DNA from: Ancylobacter koreensis
GTDB taxonomy: Bacteria; Pseudomonadota; Alphaproteobacteria; Rhizobiales; Xanthobacteraceae
Length of the DNA stretch: 64,000 bases
Assembly: GCF_023016525.1 (NCBI RefSeq)
Contig: NZ_JALKCG010000001.1
Span: 1,178,001-1,242,000 of the forward strand
Direction: 5' to 3'
Part shown: piece by piece, positions 37,367-45,606 of the stretch
Numbering within the stretch: position 1 is the stretch's first letter
How the letters are laid out: every line of letters starts with the position of its first letter
The notes under the pieces: model-generated
Told to the model about the DNA's origin: nothing
What the model saw: the letters and a program-made list of their open reading frames with translations, nothing else
Database searches by the model: none
Program-made: the position numbers and the translations under genes

Positions 37367-39301
37367 ATGTCGCGCGGATGGAAACCGGGCCTTGCGCTGG
37401 CCTTGGGGCTTGCTTTCGGGCTCGCGGCGTCTGCCCTCGGCCCGGCCGCCGCGCAGGCGCCGGCCCCGGAGCCCGACGATGCGGCGCTGGTGGCGCGCGG
37501 CGAATATCTCGCCCGCGCCGCCGACTGCATGCCCTGCCACACCGGCGATCCCAAGAAGCCCTATGCCGGCGGGCTGGCGCTGAACACACCCTTCGGCGCG
37601 ATCTACTCGGTCAACATCACCTCGGACCAGACGACCGGCATCGGGAGCTGGAGCTTCGAGGACTTCCGCCGCGCGGTGCATGACGGCATCCGCAAGGATG
37701 GGGCCTATCTCTACCCGGCCATGCCGTTCGACGCCTATGCCGGCATCACCGGTGACGATCTGAAGGCGCTGTGGGCCTATGTGCGGCGCATTCCGGCGGT
37801 GGAATCGCCCAACCGCGAGAACGGCCTCTCCTTCCCCTTCGACGTCCGGCTCGGCATGCTGGCCTGGCGCGAGCTGTTCTTCCACCCGCAGACCTTCACG
37901 CCCGCCGCCGGCAAGAGCGAGGCGTGGAATCGCGGCGCCTATCTCGTCGAGGCGGTCGGCCACTGCTCGGATTGTCACAGCCCGCGCAACGTGATGGGCG
38001 CGATCAAGGGCAAGGCGATGTTCACCGGCGCCGAGATCGACGGCTTCTACGCGCCCGACATCGCCTCCGCCGCGCTGGCGAAGAACTGGACGCAGGACAC
38101 GCTTGCCCAGTTCCTCAAGACCGGCTCGGCCCCGGGCAAGACCACCGTGTTCGGCCCGATGGCCGAAGTGGTGCATGACAGCCTCGCCTATCTCACCGAC
38201 GCCGACATCACCTCCATCACAACCTATCTGCTCGACAGCCCGCCGCCCCCCGACGCGCCGGCCCCGCAGAAGGCCTCCGCCCTGCCGGCGGACGTCTATG
38301 CCCGCACCGCCCGCCTCTTCGTCGACAATTGCGCGGCCTGCCATCAGGCGCAGGGCACGGGCCTGCTCGGCGCCATTCCGCCGCTGGCGCACAATCCGGC
38401 GGTGACGGCGGCCGAGCCCTACAATGTCGTCGCGGTGGTGCTGCAGGGGCTGAAGGCGGATGCCCGCTTCGGTGCCATGCCCTCCTTCGCCGGCCGGCTC
38501 TCCGATCCGCAGATCGCCGACCTCGCCAACTATGTGCGCACGAGCTGGGGCAACGCGGCGGCGCCCAACGCTACCCCCGCCATGGTGGCGACCTGGCGGC
38601 AGACCATGAGCGTGCCGGACTATGGCACCCAGGCCGCCTCCGCCTTCGATTGCGCCGAGGTCGGCGGCGCGCCGGGCGCGGCGGGGCCGGACCCCAAGGC
38701 GGTCGCCGCGCTCAGCGCCGCCATCGCCGGCGGCAACCGCGACTTATCCTCGCTGGTCGCCAGCTATCAGGGCGCCGCGCCCGACGCCGCGCCGGCGCAG
38801 GTTGTCGACGCGCTGATGGCCGCCTACTGCCCGGTCGTGGCGGCCGGCGGCGGCGAGGCCTACCAGAAATACGCCCGGCTGCGCGCCTTCACTCTGCAGG
38901 CGGCGGCCGACGTGTCGTTCCGCACGCAGCCGAACCTGCCGGATGTGCCGGTGGTGTGGGCGAGCCCGGCCGGTAAATCGCTGGTGGCGCACCAGCCCCG
39001 CAGCCTCGCCGGCCCGCTGACATGCCCGGCGGCGACTGGCGTGCCGTCCGATCTGACATCTGCCGCGGCGCGCCTGCTCGGCTCGCCCGCCCTGCCTGTG
39101 CCGGACGGAAAGGGGAGCGACCTCGCCCGTGCGCTGGCGGCGCAGGAGCCGAAGACGCGCCTCGCCGACGTGGCGAACGCGCTGATCCTTTCCTATTGCG
39201 GTCTCGTTGCCGCCGGCCCGGGGCTGGAGGAGGCGCAGCAGCACGCCTATGTCGAGGGCTTCGGCCAGCAGGTCATCCAGACCCTCCAGGTCCAGCCCTG
39301 A
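37367..39301 (+). CDS. Exported tri-haem cytochrome c (alcohol dehydrogenase subunit-like)
   Basis: A 644-aa protein with a signal peptide (cleavage near AAAQ, residue 30) and three haem c sites: CMPCH at 54-58, CSDCH at 200-204 and CAACH at 322-326. The three-domain layout resembles the membrane-associated cytochrome subunit of alcohol, gluconate or aldehyde dehydrogenases, which passes electrons from a periplasmic dehydrogenase to ubiquinone. Those subunits are normally 420-480 aa; here about 200 further residues follow, rich in Ala/Pro with several Cys (DCAE, YCPV, TCPA, YCGL), and match nothing I recognise. No dehydrogenase gene is adjacent. Confidence 0.85.
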   Translation: MSRGWKPGLALALGLAFGLAASALGPAAAQAPAPEPDDAALVARGEYLARAADCMPCHTGDPKKPYAGGLALNTPFGAIYSVNITSDQTTGIGSWSFEDFRRAVHDGIRKDGAYLYPAMPFDAYAGITGDDLKALWAYVRRIPAVESPNRENGLSFPFDVRLGMLAWRELFFHPQTFTPAAGKSEAWNRGAYLVEAVGHCSDCHSPRNVMGAIKGKAMFTGAEIDGFYAPDIASAALAKNWTQDTLAQFLKTGSAPGKTTVFGPMAEVVHDSLAYLTDADITSITTYLLDSPPPPDAPAPQKASALPADVYARTARLFVDNCAACHQAQGTGLLGAIPPLAHNPAVTAAEPYNVVAVVLQGLKADARFGAMPSFAGRLSDPQIADLANYVRTSWGNAAAPNATPAMVATWRQTMSVPDYGTQAASAFDCAEVGGAPGAAGPDPKAVAALSAAIAGGNRDLSSLVASYQGAAPDAAPAQVVDALMAAYCPVVAAGGGEAYQKYARLRAFTLQAAADVSFRTQPNLPDVPVVWASPAGKSLVAHQPRSLAGPLTCPAATGVPSDLTSAAARLLGSPALPVPDGKGSDLARALAAQEPKTRLADVANALILSYCGLVAAGPGLEEAQQHAYVEGFGQQVIQTLQVQP

Positions 39302-39320
39302 CCGACCATCGGGTCAGCAC

Positions 39321-40052
39321 TCAGCGGCGCGGCGGGAAGGCGAGCACCTGCCTTGTATAGCTCTCCACCAGCGCGCTGAACGGCGTGCCGTCCGGCAGGG
39401 TCAGCACGGCGCGGTGCTCCAGCAGGAAGTCGGGGAGTTCCAGCGCGCCCGGCCCGTCCGGCGGCAGCGCCGCGCCGCTCTCCCATCCCTCGGGCAGCGG
39501 GCGCCACAGCAGGCGCGCGGCGAGCGTCGTGCGGCGGAAGTCGAGCGGGCGCACCACGCGGCCGAAGGAGGTGTCGGTGGTCTCCAACAGCCGGTTCATC
39601 TCCGGCGTGAGGCGGCCGGGCACATACCAGTTGTCGGCCTCCGACAGCACGCGCGCGCCGCAGCGCAGCCGCACCCGGCGGTAGCGCACCGGCTCCTCGG
39701 CGCCGACCTTCAGCAGCGCCCGGACGTCGTCGGTCGCCGGCTTGTCCTGCCCGCTCACCCGGTCGGCGAGGATGGTGGGCTCGCTCGCCAGCCGGTGCGC
39801 GGCGCACCAGCGGTCGAGGGTGAGGGTGGCGCTGGCATTGGCGAGCAGGTCGGCGTTCAGCGTCTGGATCAGCGCCAGCGCTTCCAGCCGGGCACGGAAA
39901 TCATCCGGCCAGCGCGGCATCTCTTGTGCCGTATCCTGGGCCATCTCCTGCGCCCACGCCGCCGGCGATACCCACAGGCACAGGCCGAGCGCCACGGCCG
40001 CCGCGCCGCGCGCCTTTGCCTGCCGACGGCCCGCGAATCGTCCCGTGTCCAT
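39321..40052 (-). CDS. Exported protein resembling chorismate lyase
   Basis: A 243-aa protein with a signal peptide (hydrophobic run AAAVALGLCLWVS, cleavage near AWAQE). The mature part contains LSEADNWYVPGRLTPEMN and TDTSFGRVVRPLDFRR, which are reminiscent of the chorismate pyruvate-lyase (UbiC/DUF98) fold. A periplasmic location would be odd for that enzyme, so a related ligand-binding role is as likely. Start ATG at 40052 begins the signal peptide; the in-frame extension reaches into the promoter of the amidase gene. Convergent with the cytochrome gene. Confidence 0.6.
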   Translation of the reverse strand: MDTGRFAGRRQAKARGAAAVALGLCLWVSPAAWAQEMAQDTAQEMPRWPDDFRARLEALALIQTLNADLLANASATLTLDRWCAAHRLASEPTILADRVSGQDKPATDDVRALLKVGAEEPVRYRRVRLRCGARVLSEADNWYVPGRLTPEMNRLLETTDTSFGRVVRPLDFRRTTLAARLLWRPLPEGWESGAALPPDGPGALELPDFLLEHRAVLTLPDGTPFSALVESYTRQVLAFPPRR

Positions 40053-40155
40053 GAATCCCCCTGCGTGCCCGCGCGTCACCGAGGGCGGGATGACGTAAAA
40101 GCGCGAAATTGTCGAGCCGCCGCAAGGGGGCTGCGGTTTCAGCCGCCAAAACGTC

Positions 40156-40185
40156 TCGACAAACATATATATGTTCTTCTATATA
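40156..40185 (+). promoter_or_regulatory. Possible promoter with palindromic operator in its spacer
   Basis: TCGACA (40156-40161) and TATATA (40180-40185) make a -35/-10 pair with 18-bp spacing. The spacer holds a perfect 14-bp palindrome, AACATATATATGTT (40162-40175). HutC-subfamily GntR repressors often bind short AT-rich palindromes of this kind, and such a gene lies 1.7 kb downstream. A repressor bound here would block polymerase. Confidence 0.5.
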
Positions 40186-40228
40186 CGATAAGTCGATGAG
40201 TCTGACGTTAAGGGATGCGGCGGCGGCG

Positions 40229-41680
40229 ATGAGCGAGGAATTGACGGCCCTGAGCGGTGGCGAGCAGGCGACGCTGATCGCGCGCCGCGAGATTTCCCCG
40301 GTCGAACTGGTCCGGGCCTATCTGGCCCGGATCGAGGCGTCCGACGACACCCTGCGCGCCTGGATCACGGTCGACGGCGAGCGGGCGCTTGCCGCCGCCA
40401 GGACAGCCGAAAGCGAGATCGCCGCCGGGCGCTATCGCGGGGCCCTGCACGGCATCCCCTACGGCGTGAAGGACCAGATGCACGCGGTCGGCTTTCCGAC
40501 CACGCTGGCGACCCGCGTCCTCGATCCCGAGGAGATGGTCGCCCCTCACAACGCTGCGGTGATCGAGCGGCTCGACGCGGCGGGCGCCATCCTGCTGGGC
40601 AAGCAGAACCTGCACGAATTCGGCAAGGGCGGCACCATCGATTTCCCCTATGGCCAGCCGCGCAATCCGTGGAACCCCGCCTATTCGGCCTCCAGTTCCT
40701 CCACCGGCTCGGGCATCGCGCCGGCCGCGCGCATGTGCACCTTCTCGCTCGGCGAGGACACCGGCGGCTCGGTGCGCGGGCCGGCGGCGATGAACGGCGT
40801 GGCCGGGCTGCGCCCGACCTATGGCCGAGTCAGCCGCTACGGCGCGGTGATGGAGGCCTATACGACAGACACGATCGGGCCGCTGGCACGCTCCGTTGCC
40901 GATATCGCCACGGTTCTCGGCGCGATCGCCGGCCATGACCCGCGCGACCCGCTGACGAGCCCGCGCCCGGTCGAGGATTACGCCGCCGGGCTCGGCCGCC
41001 CGCTCAAGGGCCGGCGCCTCGCCATCGTGCGCGAGATCGCCTGGGGGCCGGGTACGACGGACGAGGTGAAGACCGTGTTCGCGGCGGCGGTCGAGGTGCT
41101 GCGCGGGCTCGGCGCCGAGATCGAGGAGGTTTCTCTGCCGCTCGCGCTCTATGCGGTGCCGCTGCAGCTTCTGAGCACGGACGCGGATGTCGCCGCCACC
41201 TTCGTGAAGAAGTATCTGCGCGAGCGCTATGAGCGCTTCGACACCGGCACGCGCACGCGCCTGGCGGCCTCCTCGCTCATTCCCGCGACCGTCTACAACC
41301 GCGCCATGCGCGCGCGGGCGATCGTGCGCCAGCAGGTGCTCGACGCCGTCCGCCGCTATGACGCGCTGATCGGTCCGACCATGATCCGCCCCACCAAGCC
41401 GATCGAGCAGGAGCAGGAGAAGGTCGAATCCTCCGACGAGGCGGTGATGCGGCTGATGGAGCGGCGCATCGGCGTCTATCCCTTCAGCCTCGCCAACGTG
41501 CCCGCGCTCTCGGTGCCGATGGGCTTCTGTGCCAACGGCCTGCCGCTGGCCCTGCAATTTGCCGGCAAGCCCTTCGACGAGGCGACCCTGCTCAACATCG
41601 CCTACGGCTATGAGCGCGAGGCGGGCTGGTGGCGGCAACTGCCCGATCTCGAACGGACACTGGCGCCGATGGCGGCTTGA
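40229..41680 (+). CDS. Amidase-signature hydrolase 1 (AtzE-like pairing)
   Basis: A 483-aa serine hydrolase of the amidase-signature family, cleaving a C-N amide bond. The Ser-cisSer-Lys triad is visible: lysine in GIPYGVKDQ, cis-serine region SASSSSTGSG and nucleophile in GEDTGGSVRGPA. It is the most divergent of the four amidases here (GKQNLHEFG where the others have GKTVTTEFA). The 65-aa gene directly downstream looks like AtzG, the small subunit that partners AtzE-type amidases. ATG 40229 fits the family start and the inferred promoter better than ATG 40196, which would add 11 residues. Confidence 0.87.
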   Translation: MSEELTALSGGEQATLIARREISPVELVRAYLARIEASDDTLRAWITVDGERALAAARTAESEIAAGRYRGALHGIPYGVKDQMHAVGFPTTLATRVLDPEEMVAPHNAAVIERLDAAGAILLGKQNLHEFGKGGTIDFPYGQPRNPWNPAYSASSSSTGSGIAPAARMCTFSLGEDTGGSVRGPAAMNGVAGLRPTYGRVSRYGAVMEAYTTDTIGPLARSVADIATVLGAIAGHDPRDPLTSPRPVEDYAAGLGRPLKGRRLAIVREIAWGPGTTDEVKTVFAAAVEVLRGLGAEIEEVSLPLALYAVPLQLLSTDADVAATFVKKYLRERYERFDTGTRTRLAASSLIPATVYNRAMRARAIVRQQVLDAVRRYDALIGPTMIRPTKPIEQEQEKVESSDEAVMRLMERRIGVYPFSLANVPALSVPMGFCANGLPLALQFAGKPFDEATLLNIAYGYEREAGWWRQLPDLERTLAPMAA

Positions 41681-41698
41681 GCGGAAAGGAGCGCATCC

Positions 41699-41896
41699 AT
41701 GTATGAGGTTTCCGAGGAATATGTGCGCGCGGCGCTCGCGTTCCAGGGCGTTCCGGTGCCGCCCGACGAGCTGCGCAACGTTCATTTGCGCCTCTCCCTG
41801 TGGATGAAGGCCCTCAATGAAATCGAAGCCGTGCTCGGCGAGCAGATGAATGATGTGGACCCGATCCCGCCCGTCTATCCTCAAGAGGAATTCTGA
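41699..41896 (+). CDS. AtzG-like small subunit (DUF4089-type)
   Basis: A 65-aa acidic helical protein with residues VPVPPDELRNVHLRLSLW and the C-terminal IPPVYPQEEF. The layout (helical body, then a Pro-rich tail ending in acidic and aromatic residues) matches AtzG/DUF4089 proteins, which bind and stabilise AtzE amidases and resemble the GatC subunit of Glu-tRNA amidotransferase. It starts 18 bp after the amidase stop with a GGAAAGGAG ribosome site, so the two are cotranscribed. Similarity is by pattern only. Confidence 0.68.
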   Translation: MYEVSEEYVRAALAFQGVPVPPDELRNVHLRLSLWMKALNEIEAVLGEQMNDVDPIPPVYPQEEF

Positions 41897-41905
41897 CGGG
41901 CGGAC

Positions 41906-42637
41906 ATGAGAATGGCGGACGCGGCAGAGGCGACGAAGCCTCTTTATCTGAGGATGCAGGAAGACCTGCTGCGCCGGGTGCAGAGCGGCGAGTGGCGTCC
42001 GGGCGAATTGCTGCCGAGCGAGAACGCGCTGGCGGCGGAATATGGCGTCAGCGTCGGCACCGCCCGCAAGGCCATCGAGGACCTCGCCGACCGCCGCCTG
42101 CTGGTGCGCCAGCGCGGGCGCGGCACCACGGTCGCCATGCACACGCACCGGCAGGAGGTGCTGCGCCATTACCGCCTGGTGAGCGCGACGGGCGAGCGCG
42201 TCAACGAGAACACCGCCTATCTCGACGTCACCCCGGCGCGCGCCTCGGCGGTGGAGGCCAAGGCGCTCGGCATCAACCGTGGAACGGCGGTCGCCCGGGT
42301 GCGCCGGCTGCGCACCTACCGCACCCAGCCCGTCGTCGTCGAATATCTGACGCTGCGGGAAGATCTGCTGCCCGGCATCGGCGCGCTGATCGACGCCAGC
42401 CGCCCCGAGGTGCTCTATTCGATGCTGGAGCGGCAGTTCCACATCATCATCGGCAAGGTGCAGGAAAAGGTGACGGCGGTGCGCGCCGAGGCCGCCGACG
42501 TCGAACTGCTCGGTGTCGAGCTCGGCGAGCCCATGCTGGAGATCGAGCGCATCGCCTTCGACCTGCGCAGCCTCGCGGTGGAGCGACGGATCATGCGGGC
42601 GCGCGGCGATACGCACTACCTCTCCGAATTCGCCTGA
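41906..42637 (+). CDS. GntR-family regulator with UTRA domain
   Basis: The 243-aa regulator has an N-terminal winged helix (PLYLRMQEDLLRRV, then LLPSENALAAEYGVSVGTARKAIEDL) and a C-terminal UTRA ligand domain from about residue 90 (HutC subfamily). Such repressors bind AT-rich palindromes and release them on binding a catabolic intermediate. It lies among the amidase genes 9 bp after the AtzG-like gene, so it most likely controls this island; the palindrome at 40162-40175 is the best candidate operator. ATG 41912 is an alternative start. Confidence 0.9.
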   Translation: MRMADAAEATKPLYLRMQEDLLRRVQSGEWRPGELLPSENALAAEYGVSVGTARKAIEDLADRRLLVRQRGRGTTVAMHTHRQEVLRHYRLVSATGERVNENTAYLDVTPARASAVEAKALGINRGTAVARVRRLRTYRTQPVVVEYLTLREDLLPGIGALIDASRPEVLYSMLERQFHIIIGKVQEKVTAVRAEAADVELLGVELGEPMLEIERIAFDLRSLAVERRIMRARGDTHYLSEFA

Positions 42638-42747
42638 TCCCACGACCGTTCAGCGGCCGACGTTTTGACCATCATGCCTGCGCCGTGCCCCGGCGCAGAC
42701 GGAATTCCATTGTCCGCGGCCCCTCAACCCCCAAGGAGGCTCAGTCC

Positions 42748-44127
42748 GTGCAGTCGCCGACCTCACCGTCCATCCCCACCTATTCGCCCTCCACGTCTCT
42801 GCCGAGCTTTGCGGCGCTGCGGCCCGCGTATCTCGCCGGCACGCGCACCCCGCGCGAGGATATGGAGGCGACCATCGCGCGCGTGCTGGAGCGCGAGCCG
42901 AGCCTTTCCGCCTTCGCCCATCTCGATGTCGAGGCCTGCCGGCGGGCGGCCGACGCCTCCACAGCGCGCTATCGCGAGGGGCGGCCGCTCGGCTCGCTCG
43001 ACGGCTGCCCGGTCGGCATCAAGGACATCATCGAGACCTTCGACATGCCGACCGGCTACGGCAACGCCGCCTTTGCCGGCCGCAGGGGCGAGCGCGACGC
43101 AGCCTGCGTGACCGCGCTGCGCGAGGCCGGGGCGATCCCCTTCGGCAAGACGGTGACGACGGAATTCGCCATAGGCGGTCCCGGACCGACGGTGAACGCA
43201 CATGATCCCGCGCGCACGCCGGGCGGCTCGTCGAGCGGATCGGGCGCGGCGGTCGGCGCCGGGCTGCTGCCGCTCGCGCTGGGCACGCAGACGCAGGGCT
43301 CCGTGCTGCGGCCCGCCTCCTATAATGGATGCTTCGGCTACAAGGGCACGCTGGGCCTGCTGCCCACCGGCGGCGTGCACCCGCTCTCCGCCAGCCATGA
43401 CCATCTCGGCCTGCTGGGCGGCGGGCTCGACGACATCTGGGCGGCGGCCAGCGCCATCGCCGCCATTGGCAGCCCGGGCCATGCCGGCCTGCCGGGCGCG
43501 GGTGGTCTGCCTCCCGTGCGCCGTTCCCGCCGGCTCGTGCGCCTGTATCTTCAGGGCTGGGAGGAGGTCGAGGCGGCGCATCGCGGCATCGTCGACGCGC
43601 AGTTCCGCGCGCTGGAGGAGCGCGGCGTCGAGATCGTCAGCCGCGAGACCAGCGACGCCGTGCATCGCCTGGAACGCCATCTCGACGACGGCATCGCCGG
43701 CTCGCTCGCCATCGTCGCCTATGAGATGCGGTTCCCCTATCGCGACTACGTGGCGCGTCACGGCACGGCGATCGGGCCGCGCATCCACGAACTGCTGGAG
43801 CGCTCGCGCGACATCGACGCGGGCCGATACGCGCAGCTTCTGGCGGAACAGGCCGCCGCGCGCGATCTCGTCGCACGGACCCTCGTCCATCTCGACGCCG
43901 ATGCCTACGCCATGCCGGCGGCCTCCGGCCCGGCGCAGAAGGGTCACGCCTTCACCGGCAGCCGGACCTATCTGGCCTATTGGTCGTGGCTCGGCTTTCC
44001 CGCCTTCAGCCTGCCCCTGATGGTGGCGGACGGCATGCCCTGGGGCCTGCAACTGGCCGGCACGGCGCACGGGGATGCGCGGCTCTGTTCCCTGGCCCGC
44101 TGGGTCTGCGGGGAGGACGAGGCGTGA
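42748..44127 (+). CDS. Amidase-signature hydrolase 2
   Basis: A 459-aa amidase-family enzyme. Catalytic lysine lies in GIKDIIETFDMPT, cis-serine in GGSSSGSGAAVGAG, nucleophile in GTQTQGSVLRPASY. The GTG start is set by AAGGAGG eight bases upstream; no ATG gives a sensible length. It is closer to amidases 3 and 4 (GKTVTTEFA, TPGGSSSGS) than to amidase 1. The next gene, an AbrB-type membrane protein, overlaps by 4 bp, so they are co-translated. Confidence 0.87.
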   Translation: MQSPTSPSIPTYSPSTSLPSFAALRPAYLAGTRTPREDMEATIARVLEREPSLSAFAHLDVEACRRAADASTARYREGRPLGSLDGCPVGIKDIIETFDMPTGYGNAAFAGRRGERDAACVTALREAGAIPFGKTVTTEFAIGGPGPTVNAHDPARTPGGSSSGSGAAVGAGLLPLALGTQTQGSVLRPASYNGCFGYKGTLGLLPTGGVHPLSASHDHLGLLGGGLDDIWAAASAIAAIGSPGHAGLPGAGGLPPVRRSRRLVRLYLQGWEEVEAAHRGIVDAQFRALEERGVEIVSRETSDAVHRLERHLDDGIAGSLAIVAYEMRFPYRDYVARHGTAIGPRIHELLERSRDIDAGRYAQLLAEQAAARDLVARTLVHLDADAYAMPAASGPAQKGHAFTGSRTYLAYWSWLGFPAFSLPLMVADGMPWGLQLAGTAHGDARLCSLARWVCGEDEA

Positions 44128-45380
44128 CGCCGCCAAAGGCCGGCGATCCTCGCCTCCGCGACATCGCAGACCTCGCCGGGACGGCCAGCGAGGCCGACAT
44201 CGAAGACGAGATCAGCGAGGAAATCGAACAGGAGATCGGGCGCGATCTCGACGCCGATCCGGACGTGCCGCCGCTGGCCCGGCGCCTCAACCGCCTGCCG
44301 GGCTGGCTGCGGGTCGGCATGGGCGGCGCACTGGCGCTGGCCGGCGGCTATGCCTTCCACCTCTGGCATGTGCCGCTGGCCTGGCTGCTCGGGGCGCTGT
44401 TCGGCACTGCGGCGCTCAGCATGGCCGGCGTGTCGCTGCCGATCCCGACCTTCGTGCGCCAGTATGGCCAGAGCGTCGCCGGCTTCGCCGTCGGCGTGTT
44501 CTTCACGCCGGAGGTCGGCCAGCGCGTTCTCGAACTGGGCGGCGTCATCGTGGCCGCGGGCGTGGCCTCCATTCTCGTCTCGGTCGTCCTTTCCGTGCCG
44601 CTGGCCCGGTTCGGCGGCTGCGACCGCCGCAGCGCCTTCTTCGCCACCATTCCCGGCGGGCTCGCCGAAATGGCGGGCTTCGCCCACCAGTTTGGGGCCG
44701 ACATCACCACCGTCTCGGTGGTGCAGAGCCTGCGCGTCGTCGTCACCGTGCTGATGCTTCCGGCCGGGCTCGCGCTCTACATGCACCACGCTGTCGAAGC
44801 CGGCATCCGGCATCCCCCGGAAATGGCGACGCTGGCGCTCGCCGGCGGCGTCGTGGTTTCCATCGCGGCGGCGCATCTGCTGAACCGGCTGCGCATTTTT
44901 AATGCGTTCCTGCTCGGTGGGCTGGCAGTCGGCATCGCGCTCGGCCTTTATGTCGATGCTCCGGTCGCGGCGCCGGACTATGCCCGTGCGGTGGCGCAGA
45001 TCGCCATCGGCGGGGCGCTCGGCGCGCGGTTCCACTGGCTCACCCTGCGCCGGCTTGGCCCACGGCTGGTGCCGGCGGCGCTCGGCTCGACGCTGCTGCT
45101 CATCGCCGCCAATGTGGGCATCGCCTGGGTCGTCTCGGGCCATGTCGGCTTCCCCACAGCCGTGCTCGCGGCCTCACCGGGTGGCATCGCCGAAATGTCG
45201 CTGAGCGCCGAGGCGCTTGGCCTGGCACCGCCGATCGTCGTCGCCTGGCATCTCGTGCGCATCGTGCTGGTGGCCCTGCTCACGGGGCCGCTGTTCCGCC
45301 TCATGGAACGGGGGCTCGATCGGACGCCGGATGAGGCCTCCGATGCCTGTGCTGTGCGCCGGGACGGCACGCGCCGCTGA
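44124..45380 (+). CDS. AbrB-type membrane protein (putative transporter)
   Basis: A 418-aa protein with an acidic N-terminal tail (about 55 residues) and roughly ten membrane segments. Two repeats show the family signature: ATIPGGLAEMAGFA and AASPGGIAEMSLSAEALG. This is the AbrB/AmoB-like membrane family that is often misnamed after the DNA-binding AbrB; its role is thought to be transport. Gene overlap with amidase 2 suggests it exports or imports a reactant or product of the amidase route. The GTG start is fixed by the ATGA-like overlap. Confidence 0.82.
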   Translation: MTPPKAGDPRLRDIADLAGTASEADIEDEISEEIEQEIGRDLDADPDVPPLARRLNRLPGWLRVGMGGALALAGGYAFHLWHVPLAWLLGALFGTAALSMAGVSLPIPTFVRQYGQSVAGFAVGVFFTPEVGQRVLELGGVIVAAGVASILVSVVLSVPLARFGGCDRRSAFFATIPGGLAEMAGFAHQFGADITTVSVVQSLRVVVTVLMLPAGLALYMHHAVEAGIRHPPEMATLALAGGVVVSIAAAHLLNRLRIFNAFLLGGLAVGIALGLYVDAPVAAPDYARAVAQIAIGGALGARFHWLTLRRLGPRLVPAALGSTLLLIAANVGIAWVVSGHVGFPTAVLAASPGGIAEMSLSAEALGLAPPIVVAWHLVRIVLVALLTGPLFRLMERGLDRTPDEASDACAVRRDGTRR

Positions 45381-45404
45381 CTTCACCACTGGCGGATATT
45401 ACCT

Positions 45405-45429
45405 CCCGCGCGCCGAAATGGCGCGCGGG
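45405..45429 (+). terminator. Strong hairpin after the AbrB-type gene
   Basis: A 10-bp perfect stem (CCCGCGCGCC at 45405-45414, complement at 45420-45429) with loop GAAAT. There is no T-tract, so termination is inferred only from strength and position 24 bp after the stop. Confidence 0.5.
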
Positions 45430-45471
45430 GTTGCGCTGCCATGGCATGTTGCAATGCGGCGCGATTGCCTT

Positions 45472-45500
45472 CGCATCTGCATCATCTCGTTCCAGATGCG
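45472..45500. promoter_or_regulatory. Inverted repeat upstream of the ABC operon
   Basis: CGCATCTG (45472-45479) and CAGATGCG (45493-45500) form perfect 8-bp arms with a 13-nt spacer. This lies 107 bp before the binding-protein ATG and could bind a dimeric regulator. Confidence 0.4.
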
Positions 45501-45557
45501 CAAATTTTACGCCGCCCATGCTCGTCATTCGGGCGTCGGGTGCGTTGACGCCTTCTC

Positions 45558-45587
45558 TTAAACACTAGATGTTAAACACTATAGAAT
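45558..45587 (+). promoter_or_regulatory. Possible promoter with direct repeats for the ABC-amidase operon
   Basis: TTAAACACTA occurs twice as a direct repeat (45558-45567 and 45572-45581). TTAAAC at 45558 and TATAGA at 45580-45585 could serve as -35 and -10 with 16-bp spacing, placing the repeats over the promoter. It is an unusually AT-rich stretch for this genome. The first gene starts 22 bp further on. Confidence 0.4.
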
Positions 45588-45606
45588 TGCTGATGGGAGT
45601 GGTTCG

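Noticed and set aside
40208..42643. An 811-aa minus-strand frame opposite amidase 1 and GntR
   Set aside because: It is an antisense shadow with no signature motifs; the plus-strand genes have complete family motifs.
41992..44127. A 711-aa frame joining part of the GntR gene to amidase 2
   Set aside because: The first 250 residues are Arg/Ala-rich out-of-frame GntR sequence; a strong ribosome site sets the real start at 42748.
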